Positions 33,350 through 45,627 of a DNA stretch of 64,000 nucleotides are shown piece after piece (within the stretch, counting starts at the first letter, position 1; every line of letters starts with the position of its first letter). The position numbers were made by a program, and so were the translations under genes. Location: NCBI GenBank assembly GCA_021904315.1, contig CM038907.1:23567223-23631222 (forward strand), read 5' to 3'. The notes under the pieces are model-generated. The model was not told the DNA's origin. It worked only from the letters and a program-made list of their open reading frames with translations, and made no database searches. The stretch is from Sphagnum magellanicum. Its lineage: Eukaryota > Streptophyta > Sphagnopsida > Sphagnales > Sphagnaceae.

Positions 33350-35963
33350 TTCCATTTGCGCTATTTTTTTGAGTGTGTAACATTCTTTCATTGTACCTTT
33401 GTAATCAATTATTGGGTAAATGTTATCTTCAATTATAGGCATGCATTTTGTTTGTGACCATAACACAATGCTTCAAATGTTCCCACAACACACACACAAA
33501 CTTTGAATGTCTCATCTTTTATATACTTCGATTGATAATTTTGACAATTGGGTTTTGACATTGTGCATTTTTATCCCATGTGTGTTGGACATTTTTCACA
33601 CTCATGTGCACATTCATTTTCGTCCATATTTGTGAGGTTCCGGGGATTGGTATTTGTTAGAAGAAACATAGTGAAGTTTTAGTTTACCAAATTTCAAATC
33701 CTTTGTGAAAGATATAAATTTCAAGTTCCTTTTATGTGCATTTCCCAACTACATGTGCTTGAAGAGACATGAATGGGCAATTTTTGTTGGTCCAAATTTC
33801 AATTATCAAGTTTCACTAGTCCCATATTTGTTTATCATCTTTCAATTTCAAGCTACAATTCCCAAGTTTTGATATGTGCAGCTTTTGACATGTGCACATC
33901 TAGGTTTTGTGTTTCTATCTAGACTTTTTAATATATTTTACTACCCCTCCTAAAGAATCTATCAACTAATTACATCCCAAAATTTTGGTTTGAGGTGATG
34001 TTGTTCCAAGTTTCTGAAACTTTAGAAACTAGGAAGTTCTTATGTTTTAGGATTTGTAACAGAGTCGTTGAGGCTATCATACTCGAAACCATGTCTTCAA
34101 TGGGAGGTATCCACACTAGTAAGGCACAATAGGATGGTTCATCTAAACTTGAACATGCAACACCTTGATGCAGCTTTCATAATGAGTGCCCAAACAATTT
34201 TAGGTTGTTTGCAAATTTGTATGGTCATTGGGTCTCATCCCACTTCTCTGATATGGAAAAAAAGTGCATTTGCCCAATGCTTCTTTTTCCATATCAAAGA
34301 AGCGGAATGCAACCTGTACATGACCTTTTCAATGTATTCCAATCATACTCCTAAATGTAATATATATGGATGTGACTTTAAAATATTCTTCTATAACATC
34401 CATGTGCTCTTGGTAACACATGCAATTATGCAATTAAGTGTTGTGTTATGACGACATATAATTAAGAGACATGGCGAGCTTGAATAGATTAAAAACTAGC
34501 AAAAATTTCAAGCCGAAACATAACAAGTGGAAATTTGACTAAAACAATTCAACCAAAACATCACAAAAAAAATTATCACAATAGAACTAGCAAGCCAAAA
34601 CAAATGGTCCAACACATGGTTAATGAGACCACAAAAAACATGAACCTTGTAACTTATTTTCAACATGCACATAAAACATTAAGACATCTAATTTAGTGCA
34701 ATGTACTCTTTCTAGAATACTAGGTCTTATATATATATAAAAAGAAACGTAGATAAATTGAAACTACAAAAAACTGCAATGATGCTTACTACCCAAGTCA
34801 AAACTTTAGAAAAGGTTTTAATCGAAACATGTTAAAATGCACAAAACCTCCAACACCCATGGAACATGCTCAATGCAATGAAATACAAGTCAAACTTCAT
34901 GGATTTCTATGGAAACGTGCAAAAAATGTGAACAATGGTTATAATACATGTTGTAGGTGAAACTTAAAAAACCAAAAGAGAAAGACATTTAAGTAATTTT
35001 CGAAACAACAACATTGAAAGTTCAAATGATCATTTGTTGAAAGAAATGTATGCATTGAAACATGACCCTCTGATTGCCAACCAAATTATTGAAACATGAG
35101 GTTATAAGATGTGTTGTCAATGAAACTTACAACAAACTTGTCAAAGGTTTTTTCTTTGAGTACATTATGAAATTTAGAGAAAGGTATGATACAAATTATC
35201 GCTTAAAACTACACACCACCGAATACATAAAAGTTGAAACATAACGCCAATGGAAATGTAATAGAAACATAAAGCCATGAGATTTTACCACAAAACCTAC
35301 AACCATACAACCTTAGACTAACAATTCAACTACACTATGTAAGCAAAACATAAGTTGTAATTATTGCGAATGTGTTTTGGGGATAGAACAAGCCAAAATA
35401 TGTTGACGAAACCAAAGTATGATCAACGCTATTAATTCAAACATGTTGCCATAAAATGTACACAAATCGAAAAGAGCAACAACTAAAAAAAAGATACGAA
35501 ACCTTTGAAACTTTATATAAATGTTAAAAATAGTACAAACAATCGTTTATGTTTCCCGGCAAAGAAATATGGGCAAAACCTTTTTTTTCGTCACTAAGCT
35601 TACACAAATTTCAACAACATGGAATAGTCATGCCTTATGTAGTTGATAGTTATAGTTTAAAAAGTGGTTCATGAAACAAATTGAGCCAAAACATCACATT
35701 AAATTATTTACGTATTTTCCTCTGTCCAAAAAATTATTTGAAAATTATTTGAACAAATATGTATAACATTAGTTGAATGAGAATAGTGGAAACATTAGGG
35801 ATGGACAAAAACTTCTATGTCATGTTGCCATGAATGTGAAAAGTGATCCAGAACCTATTACCAACAACAAAAAATCAAATGCAAACTCACAGTTCCTTGT
35901 TGACCCCCTATGGGATGATTCGTTAATTAATAGAGCACTGGGTGAAAACAAGGTAGAGTATAC
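33350..35963. other. AT-rich DNA, no gene seen
   Basis: The 127-codon frame at 34068-34451 has no recognisable domain. 34480-35700 repeats GAAACATR/AAACATAA motifs irregularly. The frame 35773-35994 is unassigned. Confidence 0.4.
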
Positions 35964-38400
35964 AAAAAAAGTTGACAAAAAATATCAAGTTTAAAAAAAG
36001 ACAAATTTTCATGAAAACACAAGAAACTAGATTCAAATTTTATTCAAATTTCATTTTGAAACTATTGAGCCCTCAATTAGGTTTATTGTAAATCAATTAT
36101 AAAACATTTAAAATTTTGGAATAATAAAAGTAGGGAATAAATCCATTTGAAATTTATTGGTCAATATGGTGTTCAAACCTACTTTTTTAGTATAAAATTT
36201 AATGAAATATACATGTACATGAAGTTATAGCATAAAGATCATTATATACTCAAAGGCATCACCAAAAAACAAATCTACTTTCTCTTTGGTAGAATATACT
36301 TAACACATATTTGAATCAAATCTTACACAACAGAAAATAGGTTTAAAACTCTACATACTTACATTTAGAAAAGTCTACATGAAACCTACTTTTACAATGC
36401 AAAATGAAACCTACAATGAAACCTACTTTTACAATTCAAAAATTTAATGCATAATAATGAAAAAGTATCTTGTTATTTATCATTCAACTAAAAAGATTGA
36501 ATGTATAATAATTTTGTGATGGATTTTAGTCGTACTTTTTATTCACTTGAGAAGTAGAGTGGCAAGTACTTTTGGTTATACAGTTTACCATGCTTTCACC
36601 CCATTTGGCTTTGTGGTTGTCTTTTTCATTTTTCTTCTTCCAGAAAAGTCCCACTACATTTGAGAACAAGATGATGGGAAATAGCGAGCATGCATGGAAG
36701 TACACTTGCTGGTCGATAATGGTGTCCATCAACATGATTCCAAGAATCCCCACTCCTATAATGTTAGTTGGTTAACAATCCAACCATGGTTGTCTAGCAA
36801 TGTCCTAGGTCTCACCTGATGCTTGATTCAATTTCATTCATTCTTCAGTTGCTTCCAATATTGACTTTGATGGACTTTCAAGTGGCATGTAAAATTACTT
36901 TTTATCATAATCAATTTCTTCCTCCACCTCCAAGGATGATATGATCCTCTTAACAATCTCCCAAACAACTTTGCTTATATGATTCAATACCCTTTGCATC
37001 ATCACCTTGCCACTTGACGACACCATCAAATTCTTATAAAACATTTATTTCCATGCAACATCCAGAAAGTAAAATAGTCAAATGTTAGGGATGGATGTAA
37101 ATTTGCCAATGATTTCATACATCATAGTCCCACATGTATAACATGGACTAAAGAATTGGAAACACACAACTTTACCCTTCGACCTTAAAACGTGAAACTT
37201 AACCAGGCACATAAATTGGAAAGTAACAAGGGGAACTTTCAATTGAAACCTAAACATGGAAATTCAACCCAAAACTTCATTTGAAACATGACCCAGGAAT
37301 GTAAGGTTAGCAATTCTAACCCGAGCTTCGAAACAAAAAACTTAAAGTCCCAAAATAAAAAAATTATACCTTGCAAACTAACCGTACAACCTAAGCATGA
37401 AGCCTCCCCCCATAACATGCCTCTAAAACTTAACCTAGGACATCGAAACCTAAACTTAAGAACCCAAAACCTCCCAATAATTAGACCCATCAAAAGAGCA
37501 AAATATGGAATTTGAAACATGATCAGAACAATGGTTTAAAACGTGAACTCAGAACCTAGATAATCAAGACACAAAACTTGAACATCAACCCGCCATGAAA
37601 ACACAAATCATCAACCAACGAAAACACACAATGCATTGCCAAGTTAAGCAATATAATCCATCTACAATTTCCTTTCGATCTTCAACCTTTAAGCTCCATC
37701 TCCTTGACTCAAGTGGTTCCGCATGCACTTCAACCCCATTGCCTAACTGTCATTAATTCGATGGAATTTGACCAATTGTATGGGGGTGGACAAACCCATT
37801 TATGAATTCAGCAGTTAATGTCCATTGTCATCCAACAACTTGCATCAAGTCAACAAACAAGTGTTACATTAACATATTATTTTGAATAACATTTGAAATG
37901 ATGTTCATCATGAGATCACAAATATCATTTTCCAAATTCATTGTCGTATCTCGGGGTCATTCATCCACAAACACGGGTTGTAGGAAACACTGGCTTTGGT
38001 ATTTGACATTCAATATTTTTAGTTGAATGATAAATAACAAAAGACTTCTTCATTATTATCCATTAATTTTTTAATTTTGCATTATAAAAGTAGGTTTCAA
38101 ATAGACTTTTCAAAATTCAAGTAGCTTTTAAACCTATTTTTTGCAATGTAACATTTGATTCAAGTATGTGTCAAGTATATTCTACCAAAGATAAAATAAA
38201 TTTGTTTTGTGGTGATGCCCTTGAATATACAATGATATTTTATTATTCCAATTTTTTTGAAATTTTATAATTGATTTACAATAAACCCAATTGAAGGCTC
38301 AATAGTTTCAAAATGAAATTTGAGTAAAATTTGAATATATTTTCTTGTGTTTTTGTGAAAAGCTATTTTTTTTAACTTGATATTTTTTTGACTACTTTTT
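35964..38400. mobile_element. Fold-back element with about 400-540-bp inverted arms
   Basis: 35964-36505 and 38003-38400 are reverse complements along most of their length. They share, for example, AATATCAAGTT, AACACAAGAAA, TTGAAACTATTGAGCC, TTTATTGTAAATCAATTATA, GGTAGAATATACTT and TTATCATTCAACTAAAAA. The right arm lacks a segment equivalent to about 36130-36230. About 1.5 kb lies between. Long terminal inverted repeats of this size suit a Mutator-like or fold-back transposon; no transposase and no clear target duplication were found. The frame 36526-36753 (minus) inside is unassigned and could be captured host sequence. Confidence 0.65.
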
Positions 38401-38407
38401 CTATATT

Positions 38408-38579
38408 GTTGTGACATGTAGTATTGTGATGTGCGGTGTCGTAAGGGTCTAAATCCTAGTAAACTTTATTAAACAAAAAGACTAAAACCAGTCAAAGGTA
38501 GAAACTAATCAACCAAAAAAAGATGCACGCACAAATATATACAATGCACAAGAAGAGGCTAAGATAAAATTCTCATGTA
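38408..38579 (-). repeat. Extra copy of the LTR beginning
   Basis: On the minus strand it starts TACATGAGAATTTTATC and continues to CTACATGTCACAAC. It matches the first approximately 150 bp of the adjacent full LTR (38935-39087), giving an LTR followed by a second truncated LTR start. Confidence 0.65.
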
Positions 38580-38599
38580 TATTAAATTGAATAAAAAAA

Positions 38600-39087
38600 G
38601 AGGAAAGAAAACGTAGTGTATGTAAACAATGGTCATGTAATAGTCGTTGTGAACATCTAAAATTTTAATCTAACTATGGAGGAAACTTTCCCTCACAAAG
38701 GAATTTTAGAAGAACTAATAAGAGAAGGGAAGAGCTTGGCCTTTTATACAACTGTCAACAAAGTTGAAACCTTAAACAAGTTGTAACCCTAAAACACCTA
38801 ATAGCTTATAATAACCTAAGAACGTACATTAACCTTAATAACGTACATTAACCCCAAAGGCATGATTGGCATGCCCATAATAGCCTGTCATGTATGAGGC
38901 CATGCATATGAGCATGACAACTGTCATGACGTGTAGTGTTGTGATGTGCGGTGTGGTAAGGGTATAAATCCATAATAAACTCTACTAAACAAAAAGAATA
39001 AAACCAATCAAAGGTAGAAACTAATCAACCAAAAAGATATGCATGCACATATACCACAAAAGGAGGTTGAGATGAAATTTTCATGTA
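38600..39087 (-). repeat. 3' LTR of the methyltransferase-gypsy element
   Basis: Begins directly after the polypurine tract (minus-strand TCTGGGGAGGGGA, 39088-39100) with TACATGAAAATTTC. It contains a TATA box (TATAAAAGGCC on the minus strand, 38740-38750) and ends near CACTACGTTTTC (about 38600-38615). A related LTR end also lies at 52745-52830 and a related remnant at 32268-32800, so the family has several traces here. Confidence 0.65.
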
Positions 39088-39649
39088 TCCCCTCCCCAGA
39101 CTTGAACCGAGAAAAGCGTGGCATGGTCTGAATAAAAATCAAGGTGCTGCAAGAGAACATGATGAACACTACCAAATGCCGGTGGGAACTTGAATGAGCT
39201 CCAGCTTGAGGTAGAATAAATGGTATCCACCATTACAACTCTCTCAAAATAACATCTGATCAACAACGTCTGTTTTCTAACATACTTGACATGGATAATC
39301 AAGTGGAGGAATCAAAGTCAACATGATGATGGTAGGATCCAAGTTTGGCAGGTGGTAGGATGCATAGTTTTTGGGGTGATCTTCAATTGTGCGTTCGCTA
39401 ACTCCTTGCAACTCCAACACACTTGAAGGCTTAATTGCCTTAATCCTCAAGATAGTGTGATCGGAAGAAGTGTCTAGAGTATCATTAGGTTGCTGCTAGA
39501 GATACACAAAGTCACCAACATCAAATTGTCTCACCTTAGGTTTATAACTGCCACCTCGTGTGTGTGCATACTTTACGGTGTCTTGATGTTGTGCAATGGA
39601 CAAGTTTTCCATGGCCATGGGCATAACCCTCCTAAATAGGACAACCCTT

Positions 39650-40385
39650 TCTATGATGACCCTAGCGTAAGTGGCTGGGAGTCCAAGTCCACAACTTGGT
39701 CCATTTGAACAACAATGGAAGAGGGTGCAATGGGATGTCTCCCAAAAAGTAGAAAGTAAGGAGAAAAATGGGACAAAGAGGCGTGTTTAGACATCCTATA
39801 ACCCATGGTGATGTAAGGTAGGGCCAAGTCCCAATCCTCTTTGTTCTTAATGAGGCAAATTTTCCGAAATCCCTTCTTGCATGTCTAAACCATCTTCTCT
39901 ACAAGGCCATCAGCTTGGGGATGATCCCTTGAAGTCCGGTAATTGTGAATGAAAGCATGATCAAGCAGGTTTTGGAATTCTCCTTTGAATTTTGATCCTT
40001 GATCAGCAAGGCATTTGGCATAAGCCCCAAACTTATTTAGGACCTGTTGTAAGAGAGTTTGGCTAATGTTGTGTGATGACTTGTCCGGCAACGCAACAAG
40101 CTTGACCCACTTTGAAAAATGCTTAATCATAATCATGATGTAAACATTACCCCTGGAGGTCATCAACCACTTGATAGGCTGGTGGTCGGTATACAAAGTG
40201 AACTCGGTGCCATAAATATAAGGCCTGAAATGTATGACGGCCCATACAATAGCAAGACATTCCCCCTCGTATGAAAAGTAGTTGCTCTCAGCCTTATTAT
40301 TGCTTCGGAATGCATAGGCGATAACATATTCCTTACTTTTCTCATCAAGTTGGCCAAGAATAGCACCAATACCAAGAGCACTTTA
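39650..40385 (-). pseudogene. Element 2 RNase H / integrase core, joined by internal deletion
   Basis: The RNase H motif TDHQPIKWLM is followed within about 10 residues by IMIKHFSKWVKLVALPDKSS, which belongs to the integrase core after its first catalytic Asp. The RNase H C-terminus, the HHCC zinc finger and the first catalytic Asp are therefore gone. The second catalytic Asp remains in CLADQGSKFKGEFQ and the catalytic Glu in QADGLVEKMV. A stop at about 39885 precedes readable integrase C-terminal sequence (SHFSPYFLLFGRHPIAPSS). RNase H upstream (40163-40381) is in another frame. Confidence 0.8.
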
Positions 40386-40552
40386 GTTAGTGTTAGAATG
40401 AAAATTTTGCTGAAATTAGGTCTTTTCAGAATGGGGAACTCTAAAAGTTTTTCCTTGAATGTGTCGAAAGCTTCCTAAGCCTCTTCGCTCCATGTCCAAG
40501 CAACATCCTTCTTTAATAATGCATAGAGAAGATGAGCAATAGTACTGAAGTC

Positions 40553-41441
40553 TTAAACATAAATCCTATAGTAACTACATAATCCAATGAAGCTCCTCAA
40601 AGTGTGAACATTAGTAGGATTGGGCATTTCCAAAATGGCTACTACTTTGGCCCAATGAGCCATAATACCATTTGGCAAAATTCTATGTCCAAGGTAAACT
40701 ACTGAAGTGACAACAAACTCACACTTTTTAGGATGGATCTTCATATTGACTTCGTGGAGCCTTTTGAATAACTTCTCAAGATGAGCCAAATGTTGTAGGA
40801 GTCCCTTGCTATGCACTAGGACGTCATCTATGTAGCACTTCAGGAAATCTACCCCTTCAAAAACGTGGTCCATGACTTGCTAAAAAAAGACACATGCATT
40901 CTTTAATCCAAAAAAACATCACAAGCCATTCCCACAACTTGTTGGTTTCACGGAATGTCGTTTTTTTGCGATCCTTCACAACGAGCACAATTTGGTTAAA
41001 GCCTTGCTTCAAATCCACAATTGTGAAGATGTTTAAATCTCCAATGCTATCAAACAATTCTTCAGAAATGGGCATAGGGAACCTGTCTTGAGGTGTAACC
41101 AAGTTCAAAGGCATGTAATCCCCACACATCCTTTTCTTAGTCCATAATCCAGCTGAATCTTTTTTTGCTAGAGTTATTATAGCAGTTGCGTAATCAAAAC
41201 TCGATGGTTGAATGAGACTAGCCTCATGGAGCTTTTTGCATTTTTCATCTACTAGTTCCCATTCATGTTTGCTCAACCTATGCCTCTTTCGATAAATGGG
41301 TGTCTCATTTATAAGGTTTATAGAGAGCTGCATGGTCTTACACCTACCTAAGTCTTTCATTGAGAATGCAAACACATTCTCATACTTAATTAACAAGTCT
41401 ATGACCTTGTGTCTCTCCTTCTTGGTGAGTTGGTTCCCCAT
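40553..41441 (-). pseudogene. Element 2 reverse transcriptase
   Basis: Frame 40857-41441 carries the RT N-terminal half: RKRHRLSKHEWELVDEKC, KKRMCGDYMPLNLVTPQDRF and FTIVDLKQGFNQI (catalytic Asp of motif A). A frameshift near 40870 moves reading to 40553-40873, which has the active site CYIDDVLVHSKG and YLGHRILPNGI, LRSFIGLCSYYR. Both halves follow the gypsy RT pattern. The C-terminal half is in the same phase as the methyltransferase upstream. Confidence 0.88.
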
Positions 41442-41749
41442 AATGAAAAGGTAATTGTTTCTCTAGAAGTTGATGTACCTCCAGGTGTACAAGAAACAAC
41501 TTGAGTCAAATTACATGGTACCTCCTCCCCCCCAAACACTAATAATGAAGTGTAGAGTGTTGAAAATAAGCAAGTGTACTTAGTCGAAGTGCCATGTGGT
41601 CGCATCACTAGAATTGCAAGTTGATTGAATCAATGTTGGTGTTGTGTACAGTTGAAAGAATACACAAGTTACCAACAACCATGTGAGGGAGTTCAGGTCC
41701 ATGCTTCTTCCCAATAGAGCGTTACGCTCCAATTTAATCACCTTGGTGT
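41399..41749 (-). pseudogene. Element 2 linker between methyltransferase and RT
   Basis: An open stretch of 69 codons (41399-41608) in the same phase as the methyltransferase, running into the start of the RT frame. No domain recognised; contains LLVFGGEEVPCNLTQVV. Confidence 0.5.
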
Positions 41750-42610
41750 GACTAGTAGTGCCAATTTAGAACCCATTGCCCTTTCTCTTTCTTCTTGGTT
41801 TGGTTCAACCCAAGTGGCTGAAGCATGATGATACACCAGGCCTAGTCCATCTCCTTGAAAGGTGTGTGCTCATGGGAAGGAAACAAAGGTGGGCCAAACA
41901 CCTCTTGGTTTTCCTATTGTGTTTGTAGGAAACCAAAGAGGTTTTTCTTGCCTTGTAACTAGTTAACAAGAATTTTGATCATCAAATATGTGAAAAACTT
42001 GCAAGTTGGGGTCTCTGATGGTGTATCTCAGAGCCAATTATAAAACTGAGAATTCTGCAAGGTTAGTCCATCAGTTGCACAACCGGTGAGCATAGGAATT
42101 GCATTGTGCAACATCAAGTAGGAGTGGCTTTCAAAGGTAATGTTTGACCAAGGTGTAGTGTTCATGGACTTTCTCCCTGTGGTCAATCTAAGAAGGGGTG
42201 TTTTCAATTACATAACCAAGCGTAGGAAAAATGGATTGAACCTAGGTGATCAATTGTACCATGTCTGTGAAGAGACTAGATTTTGTGTCACTCAATCCTC
42301 CTCCAAATCCAGCCGTTGAAAATCCTTGACATTCCCAACCTGAAATGATGAAGTCCACGGGGCCAAATAATTCCATATGCTTTTTCTGAATTAGTTGTAT
42401 GTCAAAGGGCAAGAAAATGAAACTAGCCTTCAATGTGGTGGTTGTAAACTATAGTGGAAATCTAGCCGTGAGCTCCATTACTTTCAATGCTGCCACTTGC
42501 CTTGCAATAAAATCAATGTCTACGTAGAAATACCTCCGAACCACCATCCTTGACTATAGTAGGGCTTCGAGACCTATACCAATACCACCAAAGAGGTCTA
42601 GTAATGTAAT
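41750..42610 (-). pseudogene. C5-cytosine DNA methyltransferase domain embedded in gypsy element 2
   Basis: One frame, interrupted only by stops, gives the conserved C5-methyltransferase motifs in the normal order. Motif I is TLLDLFGGIGIGLEAL (about 42560-42604, SAM binding). YVDIDFIARQVAALKV follows (motif II/III region). Motif IV is GPVDFIISGWECQGFSTAG with the catalytic Cys at 42329-42331; the residue before it is Glu where most members have Pro. Motif VI is YVIENTPS (Glu-Asn at 42200-42205). Motif VIII is NSYAHRL (about 42080-42100), and a motif IX/X-like QEERERAMG lies near 41770-41797. Order I-IV-VI-VIII-X is that of DNMT1/DNMT3-like enzymes and not of permuted plant DRM proteins. In-frame stops (for example 42554-42556, 42449-42451, 42242-42244, 42188-42190) are nearly all one transition from Gln, Arg or Trp codons. 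The family transfers methyl groups to cytosine C5; this copy is dead. Confidence 0.88.
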
Positions 42611-42810
42611 CCCCTCCTTAGGCGGTGTCTAGGTGATTAGCTAATGAAATACTGGCTTAATTAGCTCGCCATGGCTTTCCATGTTTTCAAAACTAGATAG
42701 AGCATTAACCAAGGGCTCATGGGCTGCTTTGAACCTTTATAAAACTTCTAGTCCATGTTGAATGTTAGTAGGAACCACCTTTAAGCTTTTAGTAGCTTGG
42801 GCGTAAACTA

Positions 42811-43735
42811 TCACCTTTCATCTTCCTCTATCCACTCGTGGCTAGCTTGTTGGATGTAGGAAATGGTGTGTGTTTCCTTGAACATAAAATGGTGAGCCAT
42901 AGGACTATGGTTCCCATGTAAATCAAGGGGTATGTATCCCAGGTGGTGGCCATTAATCTCCCAATCCACTTGGTAGTGTGCATGCTTGAACCAATTGTCC
43001 CTGGTGGAAAACAGGGCCTCTTGCCCAATGAGCACATCGTAACTAGTGGTATTAATGACTAAACATTTGACTTGCAGGCAAAGCTTCTGTACCTTTATTG
43101 AAGTTAAGTGTAATAAAATCAAAGCTCTCCCCAAGTACCTCCTCTACGCTCCCACTAACGGTGTGAATTTGCCACATAGATTTTCGTAATTTAGAGTTAA
43201 GCATGCCCATCTTCTTGGCAAATTGAACTCTAAGAATCACTGGTTGGGCATCTGTATCAAGAAATACCACTCTGGGTGTATGTCCTCCCACCTAGATTAC
43301 TTATTCAATATTATCAACAATGGCAACTCCAATGGTGATGGAAGTTCTTTCACTAGGCACCAACTTCGAAAATGAGTGAGAGACTTTGTGGAGAGAATGG
43401 TTATCCACAACACCTTTGCTAAGTAACAAATCCACAAGTGAGGTGTTTTTAGCTCCCTTCTGATATGTGAATGTAGAATCAGAGGTAGGAGAACCCAATA
43501 GTTTAACCATGCTAAAACTGGTGACCAGATTACGAACGCCATTTATAACACGTGAACCAATCAAGTGTTTCTCCAAGGTGTTGGATGGGACCCCTGTAGC
43601 ATGTGGATTAGGGATTGGTAAAGGACCTAGTGTTAGGGTATCCTTTAGTACTGCAATTATGTCCTTGGTGCTTAACTTCAAATCTTGAAAATTAAACAAT
43701 AGTGTACTCATAAGCTTTTGCACCACTTCACACAT
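42811..43735 (-). pseudogene. Element 2 protease region
   Basis: Frames 43301-43735 and 43052-43291 share one phase, with a stop between them at about 43301. The second contains VVFLDTDAQPVIL, equivalent to the retropepsin DTGA active-site motif with Gly replaced by Asp, which should abolish activity. 42811-43134 continues in another phase with YDVLIGQEALF (the second protease strand) and DLHGNHSPMAHHFMF, then closes just before the methyltransferase frame begins. Confidence 0.75.
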
Positions 43736-43980
43736 TTGAAATTACACTCCATAAGTTGATTAGTGAAAAAATTGTGTGTTTTCCTAATGTACATGTACTC
43801 TTGGGACACGAGAATTTGATGCCCTAGTAACTTGTGGTGTAGTAGTTTCCTCCCCCCTCGCCAACAAAGTGCATTCTTTTTTCGTGTTGAGAGGATGAAA
43901 AAATTGTGGCATGATGCTCAAACTCTTCTAGACCTGGTAATAGGACTTGAACTAAATGTGAGTCCATTAATCTGAATTAC

Positions 43981-45627
43981 CTACCTAGTGGTAGAAACTT
44001 TGGGTGCCACACTAACTTCTTGTGCCGCAAAGTAGGAAGGGCAAAAAGAAGTGGCAAATTCTGGTGTGAGAGTAGAATTGTGTGCACTAAAAAGAACATA
44101 CTCCCCAACCATGGCATCATGTGGGAGGCCATAGAACAACCTAAGAAGTCCTTCTTGTGATCTGGAACCTTGTATAAGTTGGGCATGACTAGCTGGTTGG
44201 GAAAACTTGCCTTTTAGATTAAGAAGTTGGGCCTTTAATGATTTGAGTTCATTTTGTAGAATTTGAATTTGAGTGACATGGGCTTGAAGCACCTCCCTTT
44301 TTATAGCATTGTGCTCCTTCTTCTTAGCATTCTTACTGGAATTACCTTTGGTGGGGAAAGCCTGAATGGAAGGCTGAGGTGCCTTAGCTTTTGATTTGAA
44401 GGGCAACGGAAGATGTTGGCAAATTTTGCCATGGTAATCGGAGTTGTTTCCACTCTGAGAATTTCGTAAAACAAACAACTTCCTGATGTCCCTATTTTCC
44501 CACAATAATCACAAAAGAGATCCTCGAAAGGAATGTTGCACTCACTAGCTTTGTGGGCAAGATTACCACAGTAGTTGCAAGAAGGTAGGATGGGTGTAGT
44601 CAAGTGCACTTCTTTAACCATCGAAGAATAATGTGATGATTTAATTAGCATAGTTGGTGAAGGATGAGGCCTTGAATGTGATGGAAGCCTCATAGTACTA
44701 GCCTCATAGTGTGCATGAGTTAGTTCTAGCTTTTTAGAAATGTTGTACACATCCAGCAAAGTGTATGAGTCTCCAAATTCTACAAAAACTTGTTGCAAAA
44801 CCTACACATGGAGTGTCGAAGTACCTTTTAACGAACGAAGATATCGATGGGCAACTTTCAAGTTTGTGATGCTCTGAGTATCCTCTTTAAGCTTGAGGAG
44901 ATTCCTGTAAAGCATCTTGAGGGTTTCATCCTTCTACCTAGAAAAAATGGCGAACTATAGAATTTTTTTCAGAACTCTTAACTGGAAATTCCAGCTCAAG
45001 AACTTGAAAGAATTCCCCATCTGGATCAATAAAAGCTTATGCATTGATGGTGGGAGGAATGTTTGCGGTAGTAGCAATGAGTTGTTGAAGACAAAGGTTT
45101 ACTCAAATAGGTACCAAATTTTAATTATTGGGCATAGTCCCATGATGTGCAATGGCAGCTTATAGTGTAGCTTAAGAGGCGGTGGCGATGGCTATGGCAT
45201 AAGTTGGATTAGGGATTTAAGTGACACCCAAAATCTTCGGAAAATGTTGCTTGTAGACATCCAATGCTTCATAGTGCACATAATGGGCCAATTGTTTGAA
45301 TATAAACATTTCGGTGTAATTAGCGCCATACTTGAGCTCCAATTCACAAACCACAGTTGAAAAAGTTGCCTTGAACACCCTCAAAGAAATGGTACCTGAC
45401 CTTTCACTAAACTTATCAATTCTCCCAAAGGAACTGTTAACCTCCATGGTGTATATGGGTGTAGAGGTCACGGTTTGCAATGGAGTATACGATGATGGTG
45501 TGAAAGCAGGTGCGACAGTAGGCGTACCCCATTGATTAACCCCTCCAAATGGACTTTGATGAACCATTAATGTAGTGTAACCTGAACCTAAATTCTTGGT
45601 AAGAGTTATGTTGGATGACGATGGCAT
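43981..45627 (-). pseudogene. Element 2 gag
   Basis: 45217-45627 (136 codons) starts at the first ATG and includes a capsid-like part (FGRIDKFSERSGTISLRVFKATFS). 44301-44798 carries a zinc knuckle, CNYCGNLAHKASEC (C-x2-C-x4-H-x4-C), and the start of a second, CDYCGK. The reading then shifts to 43981-44505, which has a Lys-rich stretch and a short coiled-coil segment (IQILQNELKSLKAQLLNL). At least two frameshifts break it. Confidence 0.75.

Noticed and set aside
34068-34451. 127-codon plus-strand frame
   Set aside because: No recognisable domain, mixed composition, no promoter or homologous feature around it.
42242-42433. Independent short gene of 63 codons
   Set aside because: It is the motif IV segment of the methyltransferase embedded in gypsy element 2, bounded by mutational stops.
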